Below, piece by piece: positions 1-11,950 of a stretch of DNA of 64,000 bases. Under the pieces are notes generated by a model that saw only the letters and a list, made by a program, of their open reading frames with translations, had not been told where the DNA came from and made no database searches. The position numbers and the translations under genes were made by a program. The stretch is from contig NC_041685.1 in assembly GCF_900005765.1 (NCBI RefSeq), positions 186,001-250,000 on the forward strand. Direction: 5' to 3'. Every line of letters starts with the position of its first letter. Within the stretch, counting starts at the first letter, position 1. The stretch is from Plasmodium relictum. Lineage: Eukaryota; Apicomplexa; Aconoidasida; Haemosporida; Plasmodiidae.

Positions 1-1648
1 ATAAAAAACTATCATATATCCAAATTCCACTTTCTATAGATTCGTTGATTTCGTTTTCTAGTTCAAAACAGTTTTCTTCTACTTCTACACTTTTTGTATT
101 GTTTTCATTAACATTACTATTATCATTATTTTTATTTAGATTACTTTTCATAGAATTTACATCTGAATTAGAATAACTTAAAATATAAATAGTATCTTCT
201 GTAGATAAAGCCACATAAGTACCTGATTCATTCCAGTATACATTTTTCACATTGATATCTATTTTTTGGATAAGGTTGTAATCATTCCAATCATAAAAGC
301 ATATGAAATTATTTGATTTAACTCCTAGTAAATGTCCACCAAATAACTGGGTGATTGTATAAGGGGTTTGAAAAGAATGAGAAGAAGTAAAATCTTTATA
401 AATATTAATTTTATTAGTTTCTTCTTTTATTGCATAATCTCCATTATATGACCAAACAAAAAAGGAACTTTTACCATAGGCTTTATTTCTTAATACTTGA
501 GATGTATAAATGTTAAATTCATGATGACCATTTACACAAATAAATCTTCCACTTGGGTGAAAAGAAACATTTGTTGGATAAAAATCACAGTTTCCTAATT
601 CTTTTTTATTTACTTTATATATATCACCATCATTATAGTCATCACTTACATTTTGCAAATTTATAATGTATATTTCAGTATTCTTTATGTAAATTATCTT
701 ATTTTTAAACATTGTAAAAATAGGCTTATCCGATCCAATTTGTATAACTACTAGACCTTCATCATAACCTATACATAAATCATTTTTTGTCTTTTTTGCA
801 CACAATGACCAGCACCTGTCCATGTTATAATTTAATGTGGTCTCTAATTTAAACATGGAACTATTCCATATTTTAACATTACAATCTTCTGAAGATGAAA
901 TAATTATTGGTAAGTTGCTATGATATATCAAGCATGATATATTTTGTGTGTGACCAGATAATACTTGAATACACTGTTTGGTATGATAATCCCATATACG
1001 TATTGTTTTATCGTCACTTCCACTTATTATATAAGAAGTTTCTCCACAAGATGAATAGTCAATACAATTAACCCCTTTTGTATGACCCGTTAAGGTAAAA
1101 TGTGGTTTTGTAACTACATATGTATTATTTTGAACCCCCCATATTTTGATAGTTTTATCTAAAGATGCTGATGCAAATATATAGGTATCTTTAGGATTAA
1201 ATTTACACATCATAACATAATGGATATGGTTTTCAAAAGAGCATAGTTTTTCAAAATTATTTTCATAATCATATAATTTTATAGTCATATCATCTGAACT
1301 TGTTAAAATGTAAGGAAGAGTTTGATGAACTTCAATATATCTTATATAATCAGTATGATCTTCAAATGTTTTTATTTTTTCAAAAGTATTATAATTATAT
1401 ACCCTTACAGTCATATCATCACCAGCACATATTATCCATTGTTTCTTTTCAATAAACTTAGCACATCTTAATGGGAATAATGATATCTCAATATTCTTAA
1501 TCGTGTTCTGATTAGCATAATCAAATATAATTAGCTTCCCATTATATAAAGCTGCAAGTATCCACGTTTCTGTTTCGTGAATATCAACACATTTCACTTT
1601 ACCAATTCGTGAATTTAATTTTTTCTTTATATCTAAATTTAGTGGCAT
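1..1648 (-). CDS. COPB2: Coatomer subunit beta' (COPI WD40 subunit), C-terminus cut by window edge
   Basis: This is a scaffold subunit of the COPI coat, which buds vesicles at the Golgi for return to the ER. The minus strand encodes MPLNLDIKKKLNSRIGKVKC from an ATG at 1648 and stays open to base 1, giving 549 codons of a family usually near 900 residues. The first about 300 residues are WD40 repeats with typical endings such as DDMTVRVYNY, SLDKTIKIWG, SDDKTIRIWD and SEDCNVKIWN. A second propeller follows (FHPSGRFICV, WSYNGDYAI), as in beta'-COP and yeast Sec27. An Asn-rich insert sits near residues 510-530. The C-terminal alpha-solenoid lies to the left of the window. The gene is head-to-head with the giant EEP gene across 3.4 kb. 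No intron is seen in the visible part. The family match is strong because both the start and the double-propeller order fit; another WD40 protein is unlikely. Confidence 0.88.
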   Translation of the reverse strand, partial: MPLNLDIKKKLNSRIGKVKCVDIHETETWILAALYNGKLIIFDYANQNTIKNIEISLFPLRCAKFIEKKQWIICAGDDMTVRVYNYNTFEKIKTFEDHTDYIRYIEVHQTLPYILTSSDDMTIKLYDYENNFEKLCSFENHIHYVMMCKFNPKDTYIFASASLDKTIKIWGVQNNTYVVTKPHFTLTGHTKGVNCIDYSSCGETSYIISGSDDKTIRIWDYHTKQCIQVLSGHTQNISCLIYHSNLPIIISSSEDCNVKIWNSSMFKLETTLNYNMDRCWSLCAKKTKNDLCIGYDEGLVVIQIGSDKPIFTMFKNKIIYIKNTEIYIINLQNVSDDYNDGDIYKVNKKELGNCDFYPTNVSFHPSGRFICVNGHHEFNIYTSQVLRNKAYGKSSFFVWSYNGDYAIKEETNKINIYKDFTSSHSFQTPYTITQLFGGHLLGVKSNNFICFYDWNDYNLIQKIDINVKNVYWNESGTYVALSTEDTIYILSYSNSDVNSMKSNLNKNNDNSNVNENNTKSVEVEENCFELENEINESIESGIWIYDSFL

Positions 1649-4133
1649 AGTATAGCTTATTAGTAAAAAAAAACAATCAAAAATAAATAATATACAATAT
1701 TATTAATGCAAAATATTTATAAAATATGAAATGATACTAATATAAAATAGGAATTGTAATATACATAAGTACTAATAAATAATTATATTAATATGGGTAA
1801 TAATGTATATAAAGTAACAAAAAAAAAAAAAAAATTTACATAATGCTTTTTTTTTTTAATAATTATGTATGATAAAAATTTATCTTTTTTTTTTTTTTTT
1901 AATATTATTTATTAATAGATAAAAAAAAAAAAAAAAAGTAATGAAAGGAAATTAAATAAAATAAAATAATAACAATAAAATAAAAGGATTGTAAAATATT
2001 TCAAATTTTTTTTTTTTTTTTAAAATGCATAATTTATGTAGGTCATATAAAAAATTAAATAGAAATAGTGTTTTAAATATAAATTTTATTTTAAAATAAG
2101 AAAAAAAAAAAATTTATATAAATAAATATCATTAGAAAATTTATATATTAAACATTTTTTTTTAATTATACACAATGCATTGATATACATTATTATTTCA
2201 TTTTATTTAAAAAAAAATTATGATTTTATCCTTTTATTTAAAAAAAATATAAATATGATCCTATTAAAATAATTTTCAAACAGTGGCAAACAATTAATCA
2301 ATCTACACTAAACTTTTAAACTGAATATTTATCGTTTTATTTTATTTATTATATATAAGATTGTAATAATTGTAAATAAAATTAGAAGTGTATCATTATT
2401 TTTAATTTATATATACACATATATATATAACATTTTAATTTTTTGTCATTACAAAAGATTATACAATTCTTTATATTCAAAAGTGTTAATTTAATTTTAT
2501 GTATTAATAGTTTTTTATTAAATTTTTTCTGATTTTTTTTTTTTTTTCTCTTTTTAGATTCTTTGTGCTTACATAATATTAAAACTTGTGTTTTACTTTT
2601 TTTTATTTAATTAAATTAACTTAGTAACAGATACTTTTAAAAAATAAAAATAATATAAAAGCAAAAAGATAAAATAACAAGTCGCTATAATGAATTATTA
2701 TTATTTATATAGTGATACTTTAAATAAGTGTACAGTTTATTTTTATAAATTTTAAATAACTTTTCGTTAAAATAAATCTATAAAATAATAAAATTAAATG
2801 TTTTAAAAAAAAAGTATGTTCATATGCATACACATTTAACTATCTTTTCTTGCAATTAAAAAAGAAAAAAAAAAAGCAAAAACAAAAACGTTATTTTCTC
2901 TAAATTTCAAAAGTAACAATTATATTCAAATGCATTATTTTTTTTTTCTGGGTTATTTGTTTAGTAACTCTTATTTTCAAAAGTGAAATGTACATTTAGA
3001 AAATTTAATTTAAAATAACATTAAGTTTTAAATATTTTTTAAAATATGAATATATAATATCTTTAATACAACTCATGTAAATTTAATTTTGTTATAAGGT
3101 ATTAGTAACTTTAAAGTAATAAATAAGAAATTATTATACAAGAAAGAAATCCATTTATAACTTAAAAATATAGAAGTATTTTATTGATATTTCTGAACCA
3201 AGATAAAACATTCTTATATTTTTTTCTTCAATAGTGAAATATATTCTTTCTTATAAAGTATAAAATCAATTGTATTAGTGGATCACCTTGTAAAAATTGC
3301 TTTAAAAAATTTAAGAAACATATTAAAACATATGAAGAACAAATAAAAGGGAAAAAATAAAAATAATAAATCATTAAAAATAACAATTTATTATATATTT
3401 GTATTAGCTTTCTCATAAAAAAAAAAATAATTTATTAAAAAACTAAATATAAAACTATAAATATTTTATATTTTCTTGGGAATATACAAAAGATTTAATT
3501 TGAAAATGCAATGAAAAATTAGAATATTTTCAATTCTAGGTAAAAATTAAAATCAGTAATGTTGTATTGATTTTTGTTTGAAGCAATTTTAAATATATAT
3601 TCTGCACACTTAGAAAAAAAAAAAAAAAAAGGCTATATGATAATTATAAATTTATTAAAGTATTTTTTGTATCTTGTTTTGAGTATTTCTAAATTCTTCT
3701 ATTATTTAAAATTTTTTTTTTCATATATTTCTTAAAATTTTAATATATAAAAAAAAATTTCCATTATTAAGAAATATAATTTTGTTAAAAAAAAAAAATA
3801 TATACATAAGTAACTAATAAGTAAATTAAAAAAAGTAAATTTTTTATTTTAAAAAAGAAAAAAAATTTGCAAATATAGATATAACATTTTGCCGTTTCAA
3901 TGAAAAAAACCAGACACAGTTAAAATATTTATAAAAATAAAGCAATTCTCCAAAAGATATAGAATAAAATTATAAACAGATTTAAACTTTTATAGTTTTA
4001 TCTTTTTTGTAATTATTTTTTATGATTATTTTAAGAAATAAAAATAAAAAATATGATAAATGATTATTTTCTATATTATTCCTAATTTAAATATATGATT
4101 AATTAATAAAACATATGAGAATTAATTTCAAAA

Positions 4134-4163
4134 AAATGTTCCAATAATGAAAATGGAACATTT
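4134..4163. repeat. Perfect inverted repeat, 10-bp stem with 10-nt loop
   Basis: AAATGTTCCA at 4134-4143 is exactly matched by TGGAACATTT at 4154-4163, with a 10-base loop between. It lies about 0.9 kb upstream of the giant EEP gene. A stem containing four G:C pairs stands out in sequence this A+T-rich. Its function is unknown. Confidence 0.7.
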
Positions 4164-4595
4164 CCATTATATAAAATAAATGACTGCATTATTCAATTAA
4201 TATTTATTACATTAATTCTAATAATTTAAAAGAGGTGTTTTGTGATAATCACTAGATAATTTTACATAATTACATAAAAAAAAAAAAAAATGAGATATAT
4301 AACAAAAATAATTGAAATAATTCCAAAAAAATCATAAATAGTTGTAATATTAAAGAAAATAAATATATACATATGTGCAGGGGATAAGAATATATAAAGA
4401 AATGAAATAAACTAATTTTGTGTTCATGCACTTTTTAATTTTACTTAGAAACGTAATTTGGAATTTTCATTTATCGTAAATTTTTTTTTTTTTATATATT
4501 TAACCACAAAAAAAAAAAAAAAAGATAAGTCAAAAAAAAATTAAATGTACTGCTATAAATTGTACCAATATCTATATTAAATATGTTTTTATTTC

Positions 4596-4718
4596 CTTTT
4601 TCTTTTTCTTTTTCTTTTTCTTTTTCTTTTTCTTTTTCTTTTTCTTTTTCTTTTTCTTTTCCTTTTCCTTTTCCTTTTCCTTTTCCTTTTCCTTTTCCTT
4701 TTTTTTTTCTTTTTCTTT
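4596..4718. repeat. Compound hexanucleotide microsatellite (TTTTTC)n-(TTTTCC)n
   Basis: About 120 bases are pure pyrimidine on the + strand. The tract starts as TTTTTC hexamers and switches near 4660 to TTTTCC hexamers. The complementary strand is homopurine and can be read as alternating Lys-Gly/Lys-Glu, but that reading frame has no coding support. It lies 300-430 bases upstream of the EEP start codon. Confidence 0.9.
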
Positions 4719-5023
4719 GGTGCAAAAAACAAAAACAAATTAGTAAGCTAATTAATTTTTAATATCATATGCTTTTTTTTTTATCTACTTATGAATATAA
4801 ATTTTCATATATCCCAATTTAAAAATTTTTGAATAATTCTCTTTTTTTTTGTTTTTTTTTTTTTTTTTTATTTTTTCTTTACATAGTAAATAATATTTTT
4901 AAGTAATAAATTAAATTGTTGTATATTATTGGGTATCATTAAAATAACAATAATAATAATAATTATATTATTTGAACATGTATAGAATTAATATATGATG
5001 ATATAGAAATAATTGAAAAAATA

Positions 5024-6476
5024 ATGAAAATTGATGTTAAGGAAAGCTTAATATTTTGGAATTATATAAATGTAAGTAACAATATTAGTAAGAGTGATGA
5101 AAAAAAATATGCAGCTTTAGAATTTTTTAAAAATAACACAGAAGGAAAAACTAAGAATCATATTAAAACATATTTTTTTAAATTATTGAATGAAAATTTA
5201 CAAAAAAGTAATTCTTATTATTTAGTGGAAAATGGTTCTTTAAATAACGAACATTTAGTTTTACAAGTTATTATTAAGCTATTTGTTAACATCCTTTTAA
5301 ACGTTGAAAAATATATAAATTTTTTATATTGTATTAAGATAATAAATTTTTTTTGTAATTTCTACAATTTCAATTTTTCCATTTATGATGACATAATTAA
5401 AAAAATTAATATTATAAAAAGTGTTTTATATTTTAAGTATATAAAAAAAATAGGGAATAATAATATTCAATTAAAATACAATAACATAAATGTGGAAAAA
5501 ATAAAAAATAAAAATAATAAAAATATAGATATTTTAATATTGTATTCCTTTAAAGAATGTAAAATTTCAAGAATTAAAAATACACATTTTTATAAAGAAG
5601 AAAATAATGTAAAAAATGATAACAATTTCTCCACAAAATATAATAATTTAAAATTCAAGATATTACATAATACTAGTAAAATATGTAAAGTTTTAAATAT
5701 TCTCATTAGAAAAAATATATATATATTTTATAAAAAAGGAAATTTTTTTTGTATAGAAGAAAATTTATTAGTTAAAAGGAGATTATATATGGTAAACGTA
5801 TTTAAAGTTATTTTTTTTTTAAATGTGATTAATTTTTATGTGCATATTAAAAAAAAATTCTTTTTTTATTATTATATGCATTATTACTATAAAATAAATG
5901 ATTTGACTCATTTATTTTTTGTATTAATTAAAAAATATTCAATTGATTTTAAATTTTATAGCTTTTACAAAAATTATTTAAAAAAAATACATAAAAAATA
6001 TTACAAATTTTATTTTTATCAGAAATATTGGATTGATAATAAACCCAAGAAAAAGAAAAAAGAATTTCATTTTGAATCAATTTTAAAAAAAAAAAAAAAA
6101 AAGAGTATATATGACCAAGAAATTTTTCATCATTTTGCAAAATTATCTTTAGAGAGTGTTATAAATATAGTAAAACATTTTATAACTAAAAAAAATAAAA
6201 AAAAAAAAAACAAAAATGATAAGCATGAAAAAAAAATTAAAAATAAAGAGTTTTTAATAAAGAACAAAATTATTAAAAATGGTTATATTGATAAAGTAGG
6301 TGAAGGTAACATGAATAATAAAAACAGAGAATATGATAAAAAACATAAATATTGTATAAATATTGAGAACAATGAAACTAACAAGAGTGATATGGAAGAT
6401 CAAAATGGAGATACCAATAAAGAACATAAATATTATATAGAAGGAAAAAACAATAATAATAATAATTATTGTGGTA

Positions 6477-6570
<94 letters not shown>

Positions 6571-9500
6571 TAATAATAATAACGATGATGATGATGATGA
6601 TAATAATAATAATAATGATAATAATAACATTACAAATAATATTAATGATAAAAATAATATAAGTAATTATAGTAATGACGATGAAAAATGCAAAAATAAT
6701 GGAGATTCTGATAAAAAAAAAAAAAAATTTAAAATGATGAATAATTTATTAAAAAACCTTTCCTTAATGTCATTTAATACAGGTTTATTAGAATATAAAA
6801 TATTTGGGATATGCATATATCAAAATCCTCCATTTATTTCTAACAGGCTTTTACATATTCCATTTGCTTTAAAGAAAACTAATGCAGATATAATAGCTTT
6901 ACAAGAGGTATATGATGAAAAACACGTAGAATATCTTAAAAATAATTTAAAACCTAATTATCCATTTTGTGCAAGAGATAATTATTGTAGTGATATATTT
7001 AAAGTAAAATTTAATAATAATGAAAATTGTAATAATATAAACAGAAAGAATAATAAAAAAGAACATAACTACAAAAAAAAAAAATATTTTGCTTTACACC
7101 ATGGTTTATTAGTTTTTAGTAAATATCCAATTATTTATTCTTACTTTCATAGTTTTGAACATGTGACTTATTTAGAAAATTTATTTGGGACTAAAGGTTT
7201 TTTAGAAGTAATAATTGATGTTCCCTTTTTTAGTTATGTTACTTTAGTTAATATGCATTTAGCTAGTGGTGCAGCAGATACTGAATCTAAATATATTGAA
7301 AAAGTAAGAGATTTTGAAATAAAACAAATTATGAAAATAGCTAGAAATGCCGAAAAAAGAAATACAATTCCAATAATTATTGGAGATTTAAATGCAGCAC
7401 CAAATTTGTGCCCAAATAATTATTCTTCTTTTATTAATAGAGGATGGAAAGATGCATGGTTATATGCAAGAAATGTTAAAAAAAAGAAAACAAAACAATT
7501 GATAGAACAAACTTTATCATCACAATTGCAAAGGCAAAATAGAGGATGCATTTCTCCCAATATTTATAATTCATATAGTGAATTATTTTCCAATGATAAT
7601 AAAGATTCACATTATAATTTTTTCATAAAAACTGATAATCATATTGATTCTCAGAATAAAAAAAGTATCTACCATGAAATGTTAATGAAAGATAGCAAAG
7701 ATAGCAAAGATAGCAAAACAGATGAGGGTGCTAACAATAACTGTTTCTATTTTTCCTCCCAAGGTAAAAGAAATAGTAATAATAAAAATAGTAGTGGGGT
7801 TTTTTATACAAGTTCAAGTAAAATTTTATGTGATCATTGTAAAAATTCCGAATGCTATCTTAAAAATAAACAACATATGAAAACTGATAAATATATTTTT
7901 GAAAAAAGTAATTTTTATTGCCCTTCTAATTTCATGTACACAAAAAAGGATATAGAAACTAATAATGCAGAAACTTATACAAATAAATCAAACACTGTTT
8001 GTAATAATGAAGAAATAAATCACATAAGGAAAAATAGAAATTTCTTATACAATAAAAGGTATAATAGTAGTTACTCTATATTTTATTATAAAAAATTGAA
8101 GCATTGTAAAAACGATTCTTCTTCGTTAAATATGAAGTTATATTTTAATAAAAAAATAACAACAAAAAAAATGTTAAGGAAAAAAAAAATTTCCTTTTAC
8201 TATTTTAGTAACAAAAAAATAATTTTAAAGAATAAGAATATTACAAATCTAAAGAAAAATCACAAAAAATATAATAGTGAAAGTTATGAAAATAATAAAA
8301 GTTACTATATAAATAACGAAAATATCTTATTTAAAGAAAATAATTATAGTAACTCTTCCAGTATTTTCCATTATGATTTTTCTAAGAATAATAATGCTTC
8401 CAGTTGCTTCATTTCAGATAATACAAATAATGTAAATAAAAAAAATAAATACCTAATTGTAAAATCAAAAAGAAAACAAAATTATTTCTTTAATTACATA
8501 ATCAATAAAAATAACTCTACTGATATAAACAGTTATCATAATTTGGGTAATATATATAATTATAACAAGACAAATGATCATAGAAATATAATAAATGAAG
8601 AAAGTCTTAATTCCTCAATTATTAACCCAGAGAATCAAAATATCCTAATACAAAATAAATTAGAAAGTTGTTCTACATGTGATGTTATGAAATATGAGGA
8701 TAGATTTAAGAAAAATGGTATTTACACTAAACTTAATTTGTTCAATAAGGAAAAGCAAATTTCAAATGATATGAATAATTACAAAAATTTAGAAAATTAC
8801 ATGAAAGATAATGTTTTAAAAAGCATTCAGGAAAATGATAACGATAATAATTTATATTCAAGTGATATGTCAAGTGAGAGTAATCATTCTTATACTGATT
8901 TGTATGACGATGATGAAATTGATGTAAGTGATAGGAGTTCACGTACTTCAAATAATACAAATAGCAAAACATATTATGAGACAGAATTAGAAAAAGAAGA
9001 AACTTATAAGAATAAAGACAATGATCATATAAAAAATAAAAATAAGAGTAATGATACATTACACAGTAAAATATATATTAAAAATGAAGTTAAAAAGAAT
9101 TTAAGTTGTAACTTAAAAGATGATATGATATTTATTGAAACAAATAGAAAGAACAATAATGAATTTATAGAAAATTCTGATTATAATAATGTTACAAACA
9201 TACATATTGCTAAAAGCAATATTATTACTAGTAACTCTTTAAAGTTACAAAAAAGTATGAGTTATTGTAAAATGTTTTTATGCAATGATGATCAAAAAGA
9301 ATTGAATAATACGAATATAAATTATGAGTATGCAAAAGAAGTAAAAAAAAAAAAAAGGTTTTTCAATTTATTTTTATTAAAACTTGTAAAAAAGAAAACA
9401 GAAAAAAGAGAAATTAATTTAACCAATGAGATAGAAGACAACAAAAAAGATGCATTTGTTAATTTAGATAATAATAAAAAAAATATAATGAATAAATTAT

Positions 9501-10909
9501 CAAAAAAAATAAAACAAATGAAAAAAAAATTTTTATATAATATTTTGAGAAATTATGAACAGTATGATAATAAAAATGAAAAAATATTAGAAATTAAGGA
9601 TGAACAAAAATATAGTGAAAGAAAAAATGAAGATAAAGAATCATATACTACTAATGAAAGAAAATATAATAGTTTTCTAGAAGATACGAAAGAAAATAAA
9701 AATACTATTTTTCAAGAAATTAATTATTCAAATAAATTAAGTAATGATGATTATAATAAAATTTTAAATAATAATTTAAAAGAATATAACAGAAAAAATT
9801 CTAATCAAGAAGAATTTTGGGATGTTAAAAAGGGGTGTGATCATAAGAATCAAGAGGTATTTAAAAAATCTTTCACTGAATCCATTAAAAATTCGAAGTA
9901 TAAAACAAAAAATACACAAAAAAAAGAATTTCATATTGGTAAAAATATTTATAAAAATGGATTGAGTGAAGAATGTGATTTTATGTTAAAAAAAGAGGAA
10001 AGTAACCTTAATATAGAAAATGATTTTATGAAAGAAGACATTTATATTGAGTCAAAAAATAGTAAAGTAAAAGAAGGTTTTTTTAGAAAAAGTGAATATT
10101 TTTCAATGAAGAAAAAAGAAAAAAAAAGAAGATATATATTTAGAAAAAAAGAAAAAGTAGATGAGGACTTTCTTAAAGAAAATAAAAAGAAAGAAAAAAA
10201 TATAGAAGAAACAAGTAACAAAAAAAATAAAAGAAAAGAGAGTAATTCTTATAAAGAAAAAAAATGCAGCATTTTAAAAAGAGGAATATACCGAAATAGC
10301 TTTTATAAAAATAAAAATTTCATAAATAGTAAAAGTTTATATATGCAAAAAGAAGAAAAAACTTCTAGTGATGAATTTACATGGGATCCTTTAAATCCCC
10401 TCAATGTAATTGGGCCCCATTCTAGATGCAACGGTTTAAGATGCGATTATATATTTTTCCCACCTATTAATTATAAAAAAGTAAAAAGTAATAAACACAG
10501 TAAAGAAAATATTGAATATGAAGAAAATATTAAAAATAGACAAAATGATGAAAATAAAGTAAAAAAGGAAGATATATTAACTCATGGATCTATTAGTAAT
10601 AGTGATGATGATAAAGAATGTTCTGGCTGTTTGAACAAATCACTTAATAATAAGGTAAGTATTGATGAATCACTTAATTTTAAAGATTATAGTGACCTAA
10701 AAATTTTAAAATATTATTATATTAAAAGTGCAAAAATATTATTTAATGAACCGCTAGTAATGGTTGATTCCTATAAAAATTTAAAAAATTTTAATTGTTG
10801 TTATTCCTTGTGCATGAAAATAAATAATGTTAATTTTGTTACTATGTCAGATCATTATGCTATTAAAATTGATTTAAGACTAAAAAAACACTTTAATTCT
10901 GAAAAATAA
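5024..10909 (+). CDS. Giant endonuclease/exonuclease/phosphatase (EEP)-fold protein, sphingomyelinase-like core split by a huge insert
   Basis: This 1961-residue protein carries the metal-dependent phosphodiesterase fold shared by neutral sphingomyelinases, inositol phosphatases and AP endonucleases. The fold starts near residue 577 (SLMSFNTGL). The catalytic Glu is in LQEVYDE (about 628), followed by HHGLLVFSKYPI, NMHLASG (about 743-749) and GDLNAAP with Asp788 and Asn790. The last strands come only near residue 1808 (CDYIFFPP), with the catalytic SDH at 1942-1944. About 950 residues of Lys/Asn/Ser-rich filler therefore split the domain. The first 570 residues have no known domain and include a long poly-Asn/Asp run. 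It is one exon, and the ATG at 5024 follows an A-rich leader. The substrate cannot be told from sequence. The spacing of GLLVFSKYPI and NMHL is closest to the sphingomyelinase branch, but a nuclease or deadenylase is possible. All key catalytic residues are present. Confidence 0.82.
6485..6655 (+). repeat. In-frame (AAT)n/(GAT)n tract coding poly-Asn/Asp
   Basis: A trinucleotide tract inside the EEP gene encodes roughly 30 Asn followed by mixed Asn/Asp blocks. Such runs are normal in very A+T-rich Plasmodium proteins and should vary in length between isolates. The Ile-rich reading in the neighbouring frame is an artefact. Confidence 0.9.
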
Positions 10910-11950
10910 TTGTAACACAATAACCTTTTATACTCATCAAATTCTGTAAATATATATATATATATTTAAACTTTTAATAGTATAGTCTTCATATATGATA
11001 TATATTTTATCATTTTATTTTTTTTCAATTTTGTATGCATAATTATTTCACATATTTTAATTTTTTTATGTACACAATTTTTTCTAATAAATACATTTTT
11101 TTTTTTTTTGGCCAATCCTTGTTTTAAATATATTTTGCATAGTTTGAATTAATTACATAATTCATTTCATTTAATATATTTATTTAAATTAAAAAACTAT
11201 TAAGTTTGAGTATTGTAGTTTTTTTTTTTTTTTAAGTGTTCTTTAATATGTTTTTGATTTTTCTTCTTTTTCTTCCTTTTTTTATGTAATCCTAGTAAAA
11301 AATATTTTTTTTATAAAGCCTAAATTATGTAAAAGTATATACAATTTTTTCTGTTTTCTTTTTTTGTAATTTTAAGCCAGGAAAAAAAAAAATTATATAT
11401 ATATTAATAAGATTATGCATATGCATATCATTTTTTTTTTTTTTTTTATTATTATTTTTATTCTTTATTTTATAGAAAATTTATTTTAAATTATTTGAAT
11501 AAATAATATATATAGAGTTAAAATTAAAAAAAAAAAAAATTTAAATATTTTTAAAGAAAATAAAAAATTCCAAATTAAAATATAAAAAAAGACATAATTT
11601 ATAAGGTATAGATTAAATCATAAAAATATATTAATTTTAAAATTATAAATTAAATGTACTAAAAGAAAATTAAAAATACTCAAATGATTATAATTATGTT
11701 ATAATCACATATTTATAATATTTTAATTAAAATCATAAAAAAGATAAATAATAGTACACATAAAAAAAAAAAAATAAAATAAAATAAATAAATAAATAAA
11801 ATAACAAAGTAAGAATATTAATAAAATAAAAGATACAATTATAAATAAAATATTATAATATTGGCAAATATATATAAAAGGAAATTTTTTTTTACTTTAA
11901 TACTTAATTTATAAAATTTATTTAAAATAAGTTGAAAATATATATATATT
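10910..11950. other. Convergent intergenic region, 1.0 kb
   Basis: This holds the 3' flanks of the EEP gene (+) and the RNase II gene (-). I see only A and T tracts and short AT repeats, and nothing gene-like. Confidence 0.6.

Larger units (their letters stand above)
1649..5023. other. Divergent intergenic region, 3.4 kb
   Basis: This stretch separates two divergent genes, so it should hold both promoters and 5' UTRs. It is long A and T tracts with scattered short ORFs that lack codon character. The only structured items I see are a perfect 10-bp hairpin at 4134-4163 and a compound hexanucleotide tract at 4596-4718. One short open segment after a pyrimidine tract and TTTTTAG near 2558 could pass for an exon, but nothing continues it. 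Confidence 0.6.

Noticed and set aside
4492-4725. Lys-Gly/Lys-Glu repeat protein on the minus strand
   Set aside because: It is only the translation of a hexanucleotide microsatellite; there is no non-repeat coding sequence on either side.
6471-6662. Long Ile/Met-rich open frame
   Set aside because: It is the shifted reading of the (AAT)n tract inside the EEP gene.
8742-9059. 105-residue Tyr/His-rich frame opposite the EEP gene
   Set aside because: It is complementary to Asn/Asp/Lys codons of a real gene; such shadows are expected here.
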